Part shown: positions 56,603 through 64,000 of the stretch, piece after piece | How positions within the stretch are numbered: the first letter of the stretch is position 1 | How the letters are laid out: each line of letters starts with the position of its first letter | Program-made: the position numbers and the translations under genes | From: Nitrospinia bacterium | GTDB taxonomy: Bacteria; Nitrospinota; Nitrospinia; Nitrospinales; JAJDAT01 | Reading direction: 5' to 3' | NCBI GenBank assembly: GCA_029261715.1 | Contig: JAJDAT010000047.1 | Location: 62,001 to 126,000 of the forward strand | DNA length: 64,000 bases | The notes under the pieces: model-generated | The model's input: only the letters and a program-made list of their open reading frames with translations | Database searches by the model: none | Told to the model about the DNA's origin: nothing

Positions 56603-57712
56603 ATGGAACAAGACTTAAGTCAAATAAAATTCTCCAATATATTATTGTGGATGCCCAATTGGATAGGGGATGTTGTACTGGCTCTACCTTCGGCTCAAGC
56701 TCTATATAGTCGTTTTCAAGAAGCTAAAATATCTGTGGCAGTTCGTCCACCCTCCCATAAGTTACTTGAAGGGCATCCAGCTATTGACAGAGTTTTTGAG
56801 ATCCCATCAGGCAAAGATGTCGGGTTCTGGGAGCAAACGCAATTTGCTCGAAGTTTATCTAAAAATAACTTTGATTTAGGCGTGGTTTTTCCTAATTCTT
56901 TTAAGAGCGCTTTGCTATTGCGCTTAACTGGAGCGAGACATCGGTTGGGCTATAATACCGAGATTCGTGACGGTTTCCTAACCTGCTCTGTTGAAAAAGA
57001 TGATAATGCGAAAAAGTTATACCGCGTGGATTATTACATGAATATTTTAGAGCCGCTCAAAATAAAAAAAATGGAATCGCGATTTATGTCGGCAGTAAAA
57101 ATTGATTCAAGAGTAAAAGCCAAAGAAATATTAGCCGATTTCAATGTACGTCATGGAGAGTTTTTGATTGCTCTGCATCCAGGAGGCTCTAAATTTCCAA
57201 GAAGATGGCATGCAGAACGTTTTGGTATTTTATGCCAAAAGCTCATAAAAGAATATGACGCAAAAGTTATTGTAATAGCGAGTGAATCAGAATGCGATAT
57301 TTTGGATTCCGTTACCGGGTTTTGTCCGCCAGAAAAAGTATTTTGTTTAACTTCGCTAGCTTTGCCGGAAGTTTCGGCAGTTATTTCTAAATGTAATATT
57401 TTTATCGGAAACGATAGCGGGATGATGCATATTGCGGCGATGGTTAATACTCCAGTAGTTGGAATTTTTGGACCGGGGAGTTCTGATACCACCGGACCAT
57501 TTATGGAAAAGGACAATTATGAAATTGTCACCAAAAACTTTCCTTGCTCGCCTTGTAGGCAAAACTTTTTTAAGGAATGTAAACCTTCGGCCCATAACAA
57601 ACCCTATTGCATTGAAGATATTAGCGTGAAGGATGTTATGGATGCTATAGACCGACTGGCAAAGTCTCGTGGAAAATCTTTGTTTGATGCAGAAATTATA
57701 AGAGAGTCTTAA
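56603..57712 (+). CDS. waaF: Lipopolysaccharide heptosyltransferase II (GT9)
   Basis: 369 aa, family GT9. I-G-D-V-V-L-A-L-P, an A-L-H-P-G-G-S segment after the linker, I-F-I-G-N-D-S-G-M-M-H-I, and V-G-I-F-G-P-G-S fit WaaF. It adds the second heptose to the LPS inner core. A C-terminal C-S-P-C-R-Q cluster is present. With murA in one run, it indicates an envelope gene cluster. Other GT9 functions are not excluded. Confidence 0.85.
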   Translation: MEQDLSQIKFSNILLWMPNWIGDVVLALPSAQALYSRFQEAKISVAVRPPSHKLLEGHPAIDRVFEIPSGKDVGFWEQTQFARSLSKNNFDLGVVFPNSFKSALLLRLTGARHRLGYNTEIRDGFLTCSVEKDDNAKKLYRVDYYMNILEPLKIKKMESRFMSAVKIDSRVKAKEILADFNVRHGEFLIALHPGGSKFPRRWHAERFGILCQKLIKEYDAKVIVIASESECDILDSVTGFCPPEKVFCLTSLALPEVSAVISKCNIFIGNDSGMMHIAAMVNTPVVGIFGPGSSDTTGPFMEKDNYEIVTKNFPCSPCRQNFFKECKPSAHNKPYCIEDISVKDVMDAIDRLAKSRGKSLFDAEIIRES

Positions 57713-57725
57713 AAGGAATTGAGAT

Positions 57726-57989
57726 ATGAGCGATGAAAAACAAAATCCAGCAGAATTGAATCTTCCTCAAGGGGAAAAGGGGGGGACAGCTCCTGAAGAG
57801 GAAAAGGTTCCTGAAAAAGAAATTGATTTAAATGTTTTGTTTCCAGAAGAAGAAAATGATTTGAATACGCTTTTCCCAGATGTTGAAACTAGAGAGCTGC
57901 TTAAGAAAATTCGTAAGAATAAAAAAGATATAGAATCTATGAAACAAAGGTTTGACGAAGAAATAGAGCCTACAGAGCAAGAAGATTAA
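57726..57989 (+). CDS. Small acidic protein with duplicated D-L-N-x-L-F-P motif
   Basis: 87 aa, not recognised. Very acidic, with a short internal duplication (D-L-N-V-L-F-P-E-E-E-N then D-L-N-T-L-F-P-D-V-E), followed by a basic helix (K-K-I-R-K-N-K-K-D) and a coiled-coil-like end. No signal peptide. It is 13 bp after waaF, with its own RBS-like AAGGAATTGAG, so is probably the last gene of the envelope transcript. Confidence 0.6.
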   Translation: MSDEKQNPAELNLPQGEKGGTAPEEEKVPEKEIDLNVLFPEEENDLNTLFPDVETRELLKKIRKNKKDIESMKQRFDEEIEPTEQED

Positions 57990-58002
57990 TGTCAAAACAA
58001 AG

Positions 58003-58033
58003 ACCGGATCTCTTAAAAAATTAAATCTCCGGT
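58003..58033. terminator. Weak hairpin at the end of the waaF run
   Basis: ACCGGA and TCCGGT pair across a 19-base A+T-rich loop between the small acidic gene and the convergent gene. No T run follows. Confidence 0.35.
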
Positions 58034-58043
58034 ATAGAACACC

Positions 58044-58592
58044 CTACCCGCAATTGACTAGAAATCTTTTTGTTTCTAATAAGTTTCCATCGAGAAGAAT
58101 TTTTACTTGCCATTTCCCTACAAACTTTGCCGCGCTAATATCGGGGACAAGTGGATACTTTTCATTGAAAAGATTATTAAACTCTAACGCTACCCAGTTT
58201 TCCACTTTAGGTTTATCCGCAATAAATTTTAGATTTATTTGATTCTGTTGTCTGCCTTTCGGGTTTATCCAAAAGGCGGTGATTTCATGAGTGCCCGTGA
58301 TATTTCTCCAAGAAAAATAGAGGTATATTCGGTGCATACAGCTAAATTCTCTCTTGGGTTTTTTTTCTTCAAGGCTGTCTGTCAGAAAGGCAGAATAAGC
58401 TGGAGTGGATGTTAATGAGTCTGTTTTTAAATCATCGGCGTGGCTTATTTGGTTAGAGAATAAAACGAAGCAAGCAATGAACACGTAAAGTAAAAAACTA
58501 TAACAGAGAGGATTTTTTTTAAAGAAGCAAGCGGGACCGCTAGTTGGTCGAGAATATTTTGTTAAAGCCTGAAAAAATAGTTCTACCTTCAT
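58044..58592 (-). CDS. Secreted or membrane-anchored hypothetical protein, beta-rich
   Basis: 182 aa, no family that I recognise. A hydrophobic segment at about 30-48 (after a Lys/Pro-rich start) acts as a signal peptide or anchor, followed by S-H-A-D-D. The rest has alternating hydrophobic strands, F-S-C-M-H-R-I-Y-L-Y-F-S-W and a final F-L-V-N-C, suggesting a beta-sandwich with a possible disulfide between the two Cys. It overlaps the upstream TPR gene by 4 bases, so the two are translationally coupled. Confidence 0.6.
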   Translation of the reverse strand: MKVELFFQALTKYSRPTSGPACFFKKNPLCYSFLLYVFIACFVLFSNQISHADDLKTDSLTSTPAYSAFLTDSLEEKKPKREFSCMHRIYLYFSWRNITGTHEITAFWINPKGRQQNQINLKFIADKPKVENWVALEFNNLFNEKYPLVPDISAAKFVGKWQVKILLDGNLLETKRFLVNCG

Positions 58593-59308
58593 AGTTTATT
58601 ATCTGAAAGCTTTCTAGATCTCATTGCGTGGGGATGTAATTCGGAACTTTTTTCATGTAAAATATCTAGAATATGAGACATATGTTCGGTTCCCATTTGG
58701 TGGCCTATATTTCCAAAAGTTTTTTGGGCGGCTGTTATGAACTCTATGGCCTTAGATTTTTCTTTGAGAGCCCAATAGTACCTTCCTAAGGATTCTTCGA
58801 TTTGAGCTAAAATTAGAGATGCGGGTTCGCTATTAACTTCAGCCAACGCTTGCATATACCAATTTGCTCCGGTTTCCCCTTGCTTTAAATCAACATACAT
58901 ATCCCCAATTTTTTTGAAAGCTTGAGCCTTACCTAAGGGAAATTGAGCCTTTTCATGGGAAGTTACGGCTGTTAAATACTCTCTTTCCGCTTCGGGAATG
59001 TTGTTAGTGATTAGATAAACGTCTCCTATGGATTCATGAATAATCCCAACTTGTCGAAAGTCGTTTCGAGCTTCAAATATGGCAATTGCTTTATGGTAGT
59101 TTTCGTTTGCTTCTGGATACTCATGGAAAAAGTAATTTTCAGATGCTTTTTGGATTAGCCGAAAACCTTCGTCTTTAATCTCTTCAGGTAAATTTAAAGT
59201 TGGCTGTTCTGGTTCTAACTGCGAATAATTTACTGAAAAGGAAATCCCGGCTAAGAGCAAGGCTCCAACAGCCAAGAAAATATTCTTTTTTGTCAGTAAT
59301 ATTCTCAT
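58589..59308 (-). CDS. TPR-repeat protein with N-terminal membrane anchor
   Basis: 239 aa. One membrane segment at about 9-27, then a periplasmic TPR array of about five repeats (e.g. E-N-Y-H-K-A-I-A-I-F-E, A-E-R-E-Y-L-T-A-V, A-N-W-Y-M-Q-A-L). TPRs bind partner proteins; the stop overlaps the start of the following secreted-protein gene, the likely partner. Confidence 0.75.
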   Translation of the reverse strand: MRILLTKKNIFLAVGALLLAGISFSVNYSQLEPEQPTLNLPEEIKDEGFRLIQKASENYFFHEYPEANENYHKAIAIFEARNDFRQVGIIHESIGDVYLITNNIPEAEREYLTAVTSHEKAQFPLGKAQAFKKIGDMYVDLKQGETGANWYMQALAEVNSEPASLILAQIEESLGRYYWALKEKSKAIEFITAAQKTFGNIGHQMGTEHMSHILDILHEKSSELHPHAMRSRKLSDNKL

Positions 59309-59439
59309 AAAAGTTTTTTTAAAAAACTTAAGGGAATCTCTAAAGCTGTTTTTAGCTACGAGCGGGCCTTATAAAATAAGGGCTTGCGAGTTGCCGCAAG
59401 TAAAAATATTGAATTATTAGAGATACGCTTAAACTCTTG

Positions 59440-60453
59440 TTATGTAGAATTAGATTCTTTTATTTCCAATCCGTTTCTTACAAACTTAAAATCTAGAAAC
59501 CGAGCGCCTTCTTTTTCGATTGTTTTCCGAATTGAGTTCTTATTTTCTTTATTGGAGATGAACGCTACACATCCTCCTCCGCCTGCCCCGCAAACTTTTG
59601 AAGCTAAAGCTCCAGCTTTTTGAGCTGCCGTTGCAATTTGATGGATTTCGGGAGAAACAATCCCTGGAGCTAATTTTTTACGAGCGATCCACTCCTTTTT
59701 TAATAAGGAAGGTAACTCTGAAATGTTGCCTGCAATGAGTGCTTTAGAGATTTCTCTTGAATTATCGCCGATTTTTTCTAAATTTTTAACGACTTTTTTA
59801 TTGCCTTCTATTGTTTGACGAAAAACTTCCCAGTTATTGATTCCAGATTTTCTGGGCTTACCAGTGTAGCAAAGGGTAAAACGGTTGGTTAAATCCTTCA
59901 AATCGACTTTAATTTTTTCAACCTCAATCTGTAGCATGTTTGAGCGAAGAGAGAGAAAGCCTCCGTACAAGGCTGGATAATAATCTTGCCAACCTGTGGG
60001 GACGGCAATTACCTGAGTTTCGATATTTTGGGCGACAGTCAATATCTGAGAACGATTTAGCTTTTTATTAGTAAGTCTATTTAAGGCTCCGTTTAAAGCT
60101 ATGCTTAGAGATGAGGAACCGCCTATACCTGATCCGGGGGGAGCTTCGCAGTCAGTTTCTATGGCAAACCCTGTTTTGGGTTTATAAAACTGAATCGTCC
60201 TTAATATCAGCTCTAAAGGATGTTTAGTTGGGATTTTATCTAAAGAAGAGAAAGTCTCATTGAGATTTAAGTCTTTAGATTTTACCCTAATTGTTTTACC
60301 GCTTAAGGGGGTAATCTTTACAGTCGCGAATAAATTTATAGCCGCGTTGACAGTTGGCGGATTGTCAAATAGGTGAAAGAGAGGCCAAATATCCAAAGTT
60401 CCGCCAGCCAGGTCGATCCTGGTTGGCGCGCGACTAAAAATTATTTTTTTCAC
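59440..60453 (-). CDS. GHMP-family sugar kinase (HddA-like)
   Basis: 337 aa. GHMP motif 1 R-A-P-T-R-I-D-L-A-G-G, the phosphate loop P-P-G-S-G-I-G-G-S-S-S, and motif 3 G-A-G-G-G-G-C-V-A-F. The D-L-A-G-G-T-x-D start is shared with D-glycero-alpha-D-manno-heptose-7-phosphate kinase and L-fucokinase. The heptose role fits waaF 2 kb away, but no other hdd genes are in the window. It stands 19 bp before the end of the upstream MlaC-like gene, on the same strand. Confidence 0.8.
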   Translation of the reverse strand: MKKIIFSRAPTRIDLAGGTLDIWPLFHLFDNPPTVNAAINLFATVKITPLSGKTIRVKSKDLNLNETFSSLDKIPTKHPLELILRTIQFYKPKTGFAIETDCEAPPGSGIGGSSSLSIALNGALNRLTNKKLNRSQILTVAQNIETQVIAVPTGWQDYYPALYGGFLSLRSNMLQIEVEKIKVDLKDLTNRFTLCYTGKPRKSGINNWEVFRQTIEGNKKVVKNLEKIGDNSREISKALIAGNISELPSLLKKEWIARKKLAPGIVSPEIHQIATAAQKAGALASKVCGAGGGGCVAFISNKENKNSIRKTIEKEGARFLDFKFVRNGLEIKESNST

Positions 60454-60472
60454 AAATTAGTCTCGCCGATTT

Positions 60473-61096
60473 TTAACTGTTTAAATCGTCGTCGGTTAAG
60501 CCTTTAATCTTATCGCGAAGCTTTTGTTTAAGAGCGTCGTAAGAATCTTTTTTGATTATTCGATTAAATTGAGAGCGGTAATTTTTAATCATGCTTACGC
60601 CTTCAATTACGAAGTCGTAGACTTTCCAGTCTCCTTGCTCTTGGATAAGCTTATAATCTACGTTTATAACTCCATCGGAACGTACAATTTCAGTTTTTAC
60701 CATGGCGTATTTGCCCTTAATTATTTCTTCGCCGTAATTGATTTTCTCATTACTATAAGATTCTAATTTGGAGGCGTATGAGTTTTCAAGAAGTTGGCTA
60801 AACAGGCTTACAAACTCCCTTTTTTCATCATCGGATTTTCCGTTCCAATGCTTAGCTAGGGAGCGCATACTCATTTGTTTATAGCTAAATCTTGGGTTGA
60901 TGATTTTTCGAAGTTCTGCTTTTTTAGCATCAGAATCTGTCTGAAATTCTCCGCTTTTTAAAAGCTCGATCACTTGGCTGATCGTTGTTTGAATCGCGTT
61001 TGTAGCTTGAGATGCGGCTGCGGTTGTTGAGATCAAAGTGGAAAATAAAATCAACACTGCGAAGACGATACCTTTAGAAGGATTTTGTTTTTTCAT
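60473..61096 (-). CDS. MlaC/Ttg2D-family periplasmic lipid-binding protein
   Basis: 207 aa. A signal peptide (about 1-27) and the MlaC/Ttg2D (toluene tolerance) domain with F-S-Y-K-Q-M-S and F-x-x-L-x-x-x-Y-A-x-x-L. It carries phospholipids or hopanoid lipids between membranes. It lies 134 bp after the RND gene on the same strand. In hopanoid clusters a Ttg2D-type gene (hpnM) stands beside an RND gene (hpnN); a Mla ABC unit is not seen here. Confidence 0.85.
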   Translation of the reverse strand: MKKQNPSKGIVFAVLILFSTLISTTAAASQATNAIQTTISQVIELLKSGEFQTDSDAKKAELRKIINPRFSYKQMSMRSLAKHWNGKSDDEKREFVSLFSQLLENSYASKLESYSNEKINYGEEIIKGKYAMVKTEIVRSDGVINVDYKLIQEQGDWKVYDFVIEGVSMIKNYRSQFNRIIKKDSYDALKQKLRDKIKGLTDDDLNS

Positions 61097-61230
61097 TTGA
61101 AAGGACTCCTAGAATATTTAACTAGACCTATAAAAACAATACCAAATTAAATGTGACCGTTCAAGACGGTACATACAGTATAAAATAGTTCTCTTAAGAG
61201 AGCTTTAGATTTCTTATTAGTAAAACTTGT

Positions 61231-63807
61231 TTAAGCAAGAGCCTCATTTTCAATAGTTTCCCTAAAACCTTTGCCAGGTCCTAGAGGTTTAAAAGCAATG
61301 ATAAGAATAGGCAGAAGAGTTAAATTGTTAATTAAAGCGACCACCATCGCAACTCCGGTTAATAGTCCAAAGTAGATCGTTGGAATAAAGTCAGAAAAAG
61401 TAAGAATAGAAAAACCTACCGTAACGGTGATCGATGTATAATAAATTGCTTTTCCTATACTACTGTGGCAGCGATTCGCTGTAGCGGAGTAATCGCAGTC
61501 CTCAGGAAACTCTTCCTGGAACCGGTGTATATAGTGAATGGAATCGTCTACTGCTATGCCGACAGAGATAGCTGCAATTGTAATCGTCATCATGTCCAGT
61601 GGGATACCTAACCACCCCATAATTCCCAATACAAAGCCTGCTGCCAGAATATTCGGCACAATTGCTAAGCAAGATAATAAAACATTTCTAAATAAAATTA
61701 TAAACATGGCCAGTATGCTAAAAAACACGGCTCCTAAAGTTAAAATCTGAGATTTAAAGAGGCTCTGTAGCATATTGTTGTACAGCTCTACCATTCCGGT
61801 TAGATGCACGTCATTTTCGGAGAATTTTTGCTCATCCACTAAATAGCGTGTTATTTTTTCCAAAAGCTCTTTTCTTTTTAAGCTTGGGTCTGAGTCAATT
61901 AAACGCATCGTGATTCTGATTTGATTCGCGTCTTCAGATAAATAAGGAGACAAAAGAGCGCTTTTTACGTCGGCCGGAATCAATTTGCGAATGAGCGCTA
62001 AATCATAATCGTCTGGCATCTTTTCGTCGTTGAGTTGACGAAAAACTTTCATCGAAGTGGCAATTGACTGGACTTTTCCTACTTGTGGTATGTTTTCCAG
62101 GTAGTCGTGAATAGCTTCTACCTTTAACAAGGGCTCTGGGTGAAACCAAAAGTTTTCGTCTAGAGTTTGATCTGGTTTGTTTTTTTCCTCACCAAAAGGA
62201 TCTTCAAAAGGATCTTCAGAAAAAGGGTCTTCAAAGGGATCTTCCATCGAGTTTTCTGTCTGACTTTTTAAAGAATCCAAATAGTCATAAAATTCCTGGT
62301 CGGCATCAATAATAATATCTAGAGGAGTTGTTCCGCCTAATTCTTTATCGATTGTAAGCATGCCTTGATGGATTTCTGTGGTGCTTTTAAAGTAATCGAT
62401 GAAACGGTTTTCCACTTCTAATTTTGAAATTCCGATTATGCTTAGAACTGCTAATAACCCTGAGCCAACAAAAATCGTTTTGCGTCGTTTTTGAGAAAAG
62501 GAGCCAATCGCTTCCGTCATTTTTCTCGTTGGGTCGATGTTAGAACCGGGCTTATCTGGCGATAGCAGACCTAATACTGTTGGAAAGAAAATAAAGTTTA
62601 AAGTAAATGCCAACATAACCCCTATAGTCATCATCCATCCAAAGTCAATTACAGGACGAATCCCACTCACGACTAAAGAACTAAATGCGACTGCTGTTGT
62701 CAACGCTGTGTAGAAACAGGGGAGGGCCATATCTGTTGCAGATTGAAAAACAAGAGTCTTATGATCTGCTTCAGGATGTTCTGCATGCAAGTCTCTGTAT
62801 CGTACAATTAAATGAATGGTCAATGCCATCGTTATAATTAAAAGAATCGATACAAAGTTCGAAGAAATGACCGTAACTTTCCAATCGAATAGACCGAGAT
62901 ATCCAAGCATTACAAAAGCTGAAATAAAGCAGCATGCCATTGGCAAAGCGATCCATCTAAGCTTTTTAAAGAAAAAAGCTAGAGCGACAATCAAAAAAAT
63001 CAAGACGCCAACTCCAAACACGCTTAAATCGTGGCGTATGAACCGAATCATGTCGGAAGTAATCATTCCAACCCCGCCAAGAAACATCTCGGCTTTATCT
63101 CGATAATGGCTCATTATTTCGCGGATAAGATCGATTTCTTTTTCTTGTCGTTCATTGACAAAGTTGTGGTAAAAACTAAACTCTTTAATTACCTTTTTGT
63201 ATTCTTTTTGTTCTTCTTCTGTAAGATTATTTGCGTTGGATTTTTCTCGAAGATCGTCGCGTTTGTAGAGTAAGTCGTAATATTTTTGATCTCTTTTGAA
63301 AACGATCTGAAGAACGGTTGTGTTGCCGTCTTTGCTCATTAAGAGGTTTTTATAAATTGGGCTTTCTGAAAATTCTTTGCGAACAAGTTCTTTATCTATT
63401 CCTGGAGATTCTAAAGTTCTTATATCTGAAGAAAGTTTAGAAATTCGGACCTTGGGGCTGTTAAGGAGAGGAACGTCCAAAATAGTATTTACTTTTGAAA
63501 CTCTAGGAATCTTTGCCAAATCGTTTCGCAATGCTTTAATTGCGGAGAGTGTCGTTTCCGACATCATATCTTGATTTGGTTTGAAAGTAATAAGGAGAAA
63601 ATCGTCTCCTCCATATTGTTTAGAGACGTGTCTGTAGTAGTCCAGCGATGGGTCGTTTTCTAAAACTAATGATTCAGCAGACGCATCCAGTCTAAAGTTT
63701 CCAACGCCTAAACCAACACCTGCAATCAAAAGAGATAAAAATATAAGTGAAGCCCACGGGTAGTCTAAAATTAATTTTTTATAGATACTGGAAAGGCGGG
63801 GTTTCAT
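61231..63807 (-). CDS. RND/MMPL-family transporter, HpnN-like
   Basis: 858 aa, about twelve membrane segments in two RND halves, each with a large periplasmic loop. Features include I-M-A-L-T-I-H-L-I-V near residue 330 and V-G-I-A-V-D-D-S-I-H-Y near residue 755. The second loop holds an acidic repeat of E-D-P-F type (about residues 520-540). A hydrophobic first segment follows a Lys-rich start. It resembles HpnN and MMPL lipid exporters, not AcrB-type drug pumps. Substrate unproven; the Ttg2D gene downstream supports lipid transport. Confidence 0.8.
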   Translation of the reverse strand: MKPRLSSIYKKLILDYPWASLIFLSLLIAGVGLGVGNFRLDASAESLVLENDPSLDYYRHVSKQYGGDDFLLITFKPNQDMMSETTLSAIKALRNDLAKIPRVSKVNTILDVPLLNSPKVRISKLSSDIRTLESPGIDKELVRKEFSESPIYKNLLMSKDGNTTVLQIVFKRDQKYYDLLYKRDDLREKSNANNLTEEEQKEYKKVIKEFSFYHNFVNERQEKEIDLIREIMSHYRDKAEMFLGGVGMITSDMIRFIRHDLSVFGVGVLIFLIVALAFFFKKLRWIALPMACCFISAFVMLGYLGLFDWKVTVISSNFVSILLIITMALTIHLIVRYRDLHAEHPEADHKTLVFQSATDMALPCFYTALTTAVAFSSLVVSGIRPVIDFGWMMTIGVMLAFTLNFIFFPTVLGLLSPDKPGSNIDPTRKMTEAIGSFSQKRRKTIFVGSGLLAVLSIIGISKLEVENRFIDYFKSTTEIHQGMLTIDKELGGTTPLDIIIDADQEFYDYLDSLKSQTENSMEDPFEDPFSEDPFEDPFGEEKNKPDQTLDENFWFHPEPLLKVEAIHDYLENIPQVGKVQSIATSMKVFRQLNDEKMPDDYDLALIRKLIPADVKSALLSPYLSEDANQIRITMRLIDSDPSLKRKELLEKITRYLVDEQKFSENDVHLTGMVELYNNMLQSLFKSQILTLGAVFFSILAMFIILFRNVLLSCLAIVPNILAAGFVLGIMGWLGIPLDMMTITIAAISVGIAVDDSIHYIHRFQEEFPEDCDYSATANRCHSSIGKAIYYTSITVTVGFSILTFSDFIPTIYFGLLTGVAMVVALINNLTLLPILIIAFKPLGPGKGFRETIENEALA
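62192..62245 (-). repeat. In-frame EDPF repeat in RND transporter
   Basis: Four tandem E-D-P-F-like units (12-15 bp each, with slight variation) make an acidic periplasmic insertion. The DNA units, read as GGATCTTCAAA-type blocks on the + strand, are near-identical, which favours length change by slippage. Confidence 0.75.
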
Positions 63808-64000
63808 TTAATTCAAGTTCTTATAGGAAGGGGAAAAATTAATGAGAAATTATTCTATAGTTGAGGAGGCTAGGGCTGTAATTTTAAGAACTGTTAAAAT
63901 AAATCGTATTTTAATATTTAAATTCAATAATTGAAAGTTGGACTTTATTCAAAAATTAATGTTTAAATTATATTAACTCAAAAAAAGAGAGCAAGGTGAA

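Overview
This window comes from an A+T-rich Gram-negative bacterium. The outer-membrane lifestyle shows in a heptosyltransferase II, an MlaC/Ttg2D-type lipid carrier, a GspA/GspB pair, a lipoprotein and RodA/MurA. The c-di-GMP, chemotaxis, NarK-type nitrate/nitrite porter and haem-b (NxrC/EbdC-like) lipoprotein genes would fit a Nitrospinota-like or deltaproteobacterium-like lineage. That placement is inference; there is no rRNA gene here to test it.

Layout. 1-4620 (+): the tail of grpE, then fpg/mutM, a B12-binding radical SAM gene and ilvD, closed by a hairpin terminator. 4805-12265 (-): one giant gene (2486 aa) for a secreted polymorphic toxin, with a signal peptide, SpvB domain, seven VCBS/FG-GAP repeats, RHS/YD repeats, an unusual two-helix hydrophobic insert, an RHS core, a Hint autoprocessing domain and a 116-residue C-terminal tip with the zinc motif of nucleic-acid deaminases. 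No immunity gene is visible beside it. 12796-20304 (-): haem-b lipoprotein, M16 peptidase, DNA polymerase III alpha and alanine dehydrogenase. 20635-23149: a convergent HD-GYP / GGDEF pair. 23494-26982 (-): a YqeG-like HAD phosphatase, a DUF1566 protein and groEL-groES, with a terminator and a nearly perfect CIRCE operator.

27223-28720 (+): queF, a cysteine-cluster protein, a second DUF1566 protein and an HNH nuclease. 28927-34647: signalling genes (large hybrid-sensing histidine kinase, convergent CheY-like receiver, bacteriohemerythrin, HD-GYP regulator with a perfect Crp/Fnr-type palindrome nearby, PuuD-like membrane protein). 34840-38777 (-): tail-anchored coiled-coil protein, aldo/keto reductase, cyclic-nucleotide-binding protein, six-Cys secreted protein, GT2 and pteridine-reductase-like SDR. 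39004-46169 (+): moaB, rluD, rodA, RNase G, NarK-like porter, ychF. 46184-47620 (-): MBL hydrolase and a cold-shock gene, followed by a ~900-base non-coding stretch holding a strongly structured RNA candidate (6S-like or a csp leader).

48516-57989 (+): a J-domain/GspA fusion and GspB (with a G10 tract that looks phase-variable), an MCP, prmC-murA, waaF and a small acidic protein. 58044-63807 (-): two secreted/TPR proteins, a GHMP sugar kinase, an MlaC-like carrier and an RND/MMPL exporter.

The most novel-looking items are the deaminase-tipped SpvB-RHS-Hint toxin with its hydrophobic insert, the degenerate J-domain fused to GspA, the G10 tract in gspB, and the structured RNA upstream of csp.
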